Source: Paracoccaceae bacterium (GTDB lineage Bacteria; Pseudomonadota; Alphaproteobacteria; Rhodobacterales; Rhodobacteraceae). From it: a DNA stretch of 6,214 nucleotides. Position numbers and translations under genes: made by a program. Positions 6,150-6,214 of this stretch are shown here, piece after piece. The stretch lies in contig JALVEX010000001.1 in assembly GCA_027030435.1 (NCBI GenBank), forward strand, positions 1-6,214, written 5' to 3'. Below the pieces are notes generated by a model. The model had not been told where the DNA came from. It did not search any database and saw only the letters and a program-made list of their open reading frames with translations. Each line of letters begins with the position of its first letter. The first letter of the stretch is position 1.

Positions 6150-6214
6150 ATGCTGCGGATAGCGAAACTGCTCGTCATTCTTCTCATACTGGGTTTCATC
6201 GGGCTTCTGGGCTA
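6150..6214 (+). CDS. N-terminus of an unidentified membrane or secreted protein (runs off right edge)
   Basis: A frame opens at ATG 6150 and remains open to the window edge, giving only 21 complete codons. AAGGA ends 4 nt before the ATG, a good ribosome site. The visible peptide starts MLRIAK and continues with an unbroken hydrophobic run rich in Leu and Ile (about residues 7-20). That is typical of a single N-terminal membrane anchor or an uncleaved signal sequence. It is the only gene here on the plus strand and diverges from aroK. Too little is visible to name a family. Small anchored proteins of this kind sit beside aroK in some alphaproteobacteria as I recall, but I cannot confirm that here. 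Confidence 0.55.
   Translation, partial: MLRIAKLLVILLILGFIGLLG

Noticed and set aside
5957..6199. Minus-strand frame of 80 codons overlapping the aroK 5' end
   Set aside because: It is not a separate gene: it crosses the divergent promoter region and stops inside aroK. Only its GTG at 6019 is of interest, as a possible original aroK start.

Overview
The window is very GC-rich (about two thirds by eye) and densely coded. Almost everything reads on the minus strand. The G/C-heavy third codon positions, the aroK-aroB pair and a FliM-like motor-switch protein of a style I associate with Rhodobacterales all point to an alphaproteobacterium, probably of the Rhodobacter/Paracoccus group. This placement is inference; there is no rRNA or other marker here. 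I see no tRNA, rRNA, CRISPR array, insertion sequence or phage gene.

In the order of minus-strand transcription (high to low coordinates), the layout is as follows. (1) A short divergent plus-strand gene starts at 6150 and runs off the right edge; only a hydrophobic N-terminus is visible. (2) An AT-richer intergenic stretch (about 6020-6149) probably holds divergent promoters. (3) aroK (shikimate kinase) is followed after 11 nt by aroB (3-dehydroquinate synthase), giving two steps of the shikimate pathway in one transcription unit. (4) A 156-nt gap (4096-4251) carries a good sigma70-type promoter. (5) A tightly overlapping three-gene signalling cassette follows: a stand-alone receiver protein (3664-4095), a two-helix small membrane protein (3374-3667), and a 916-residue histidine kinase whose input half is a complete sodium/solute-symporter-type membrane domain (627-3377). 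Each junction overlaps by ATGA, so the three are probably translationally coupled. (6) After 68 nt comes a FliM/FliN-like gene that runs off the left edge (1-558).

The cassette looks like a transporter-derived sensor (family relatives are CbrA and CrbS/MxtR) with a two-helix partner like the small subunits found beside some symporters. It signals to a receiver that has no DNA-binding output, so the final target is not in this window. The most doubtful point is the 5' end of aroK. No ATG, GTG or TTG lies in frame at the expected place, which suggests either a rare ATT start or a one-base frameshift just upstream of the P-loop.
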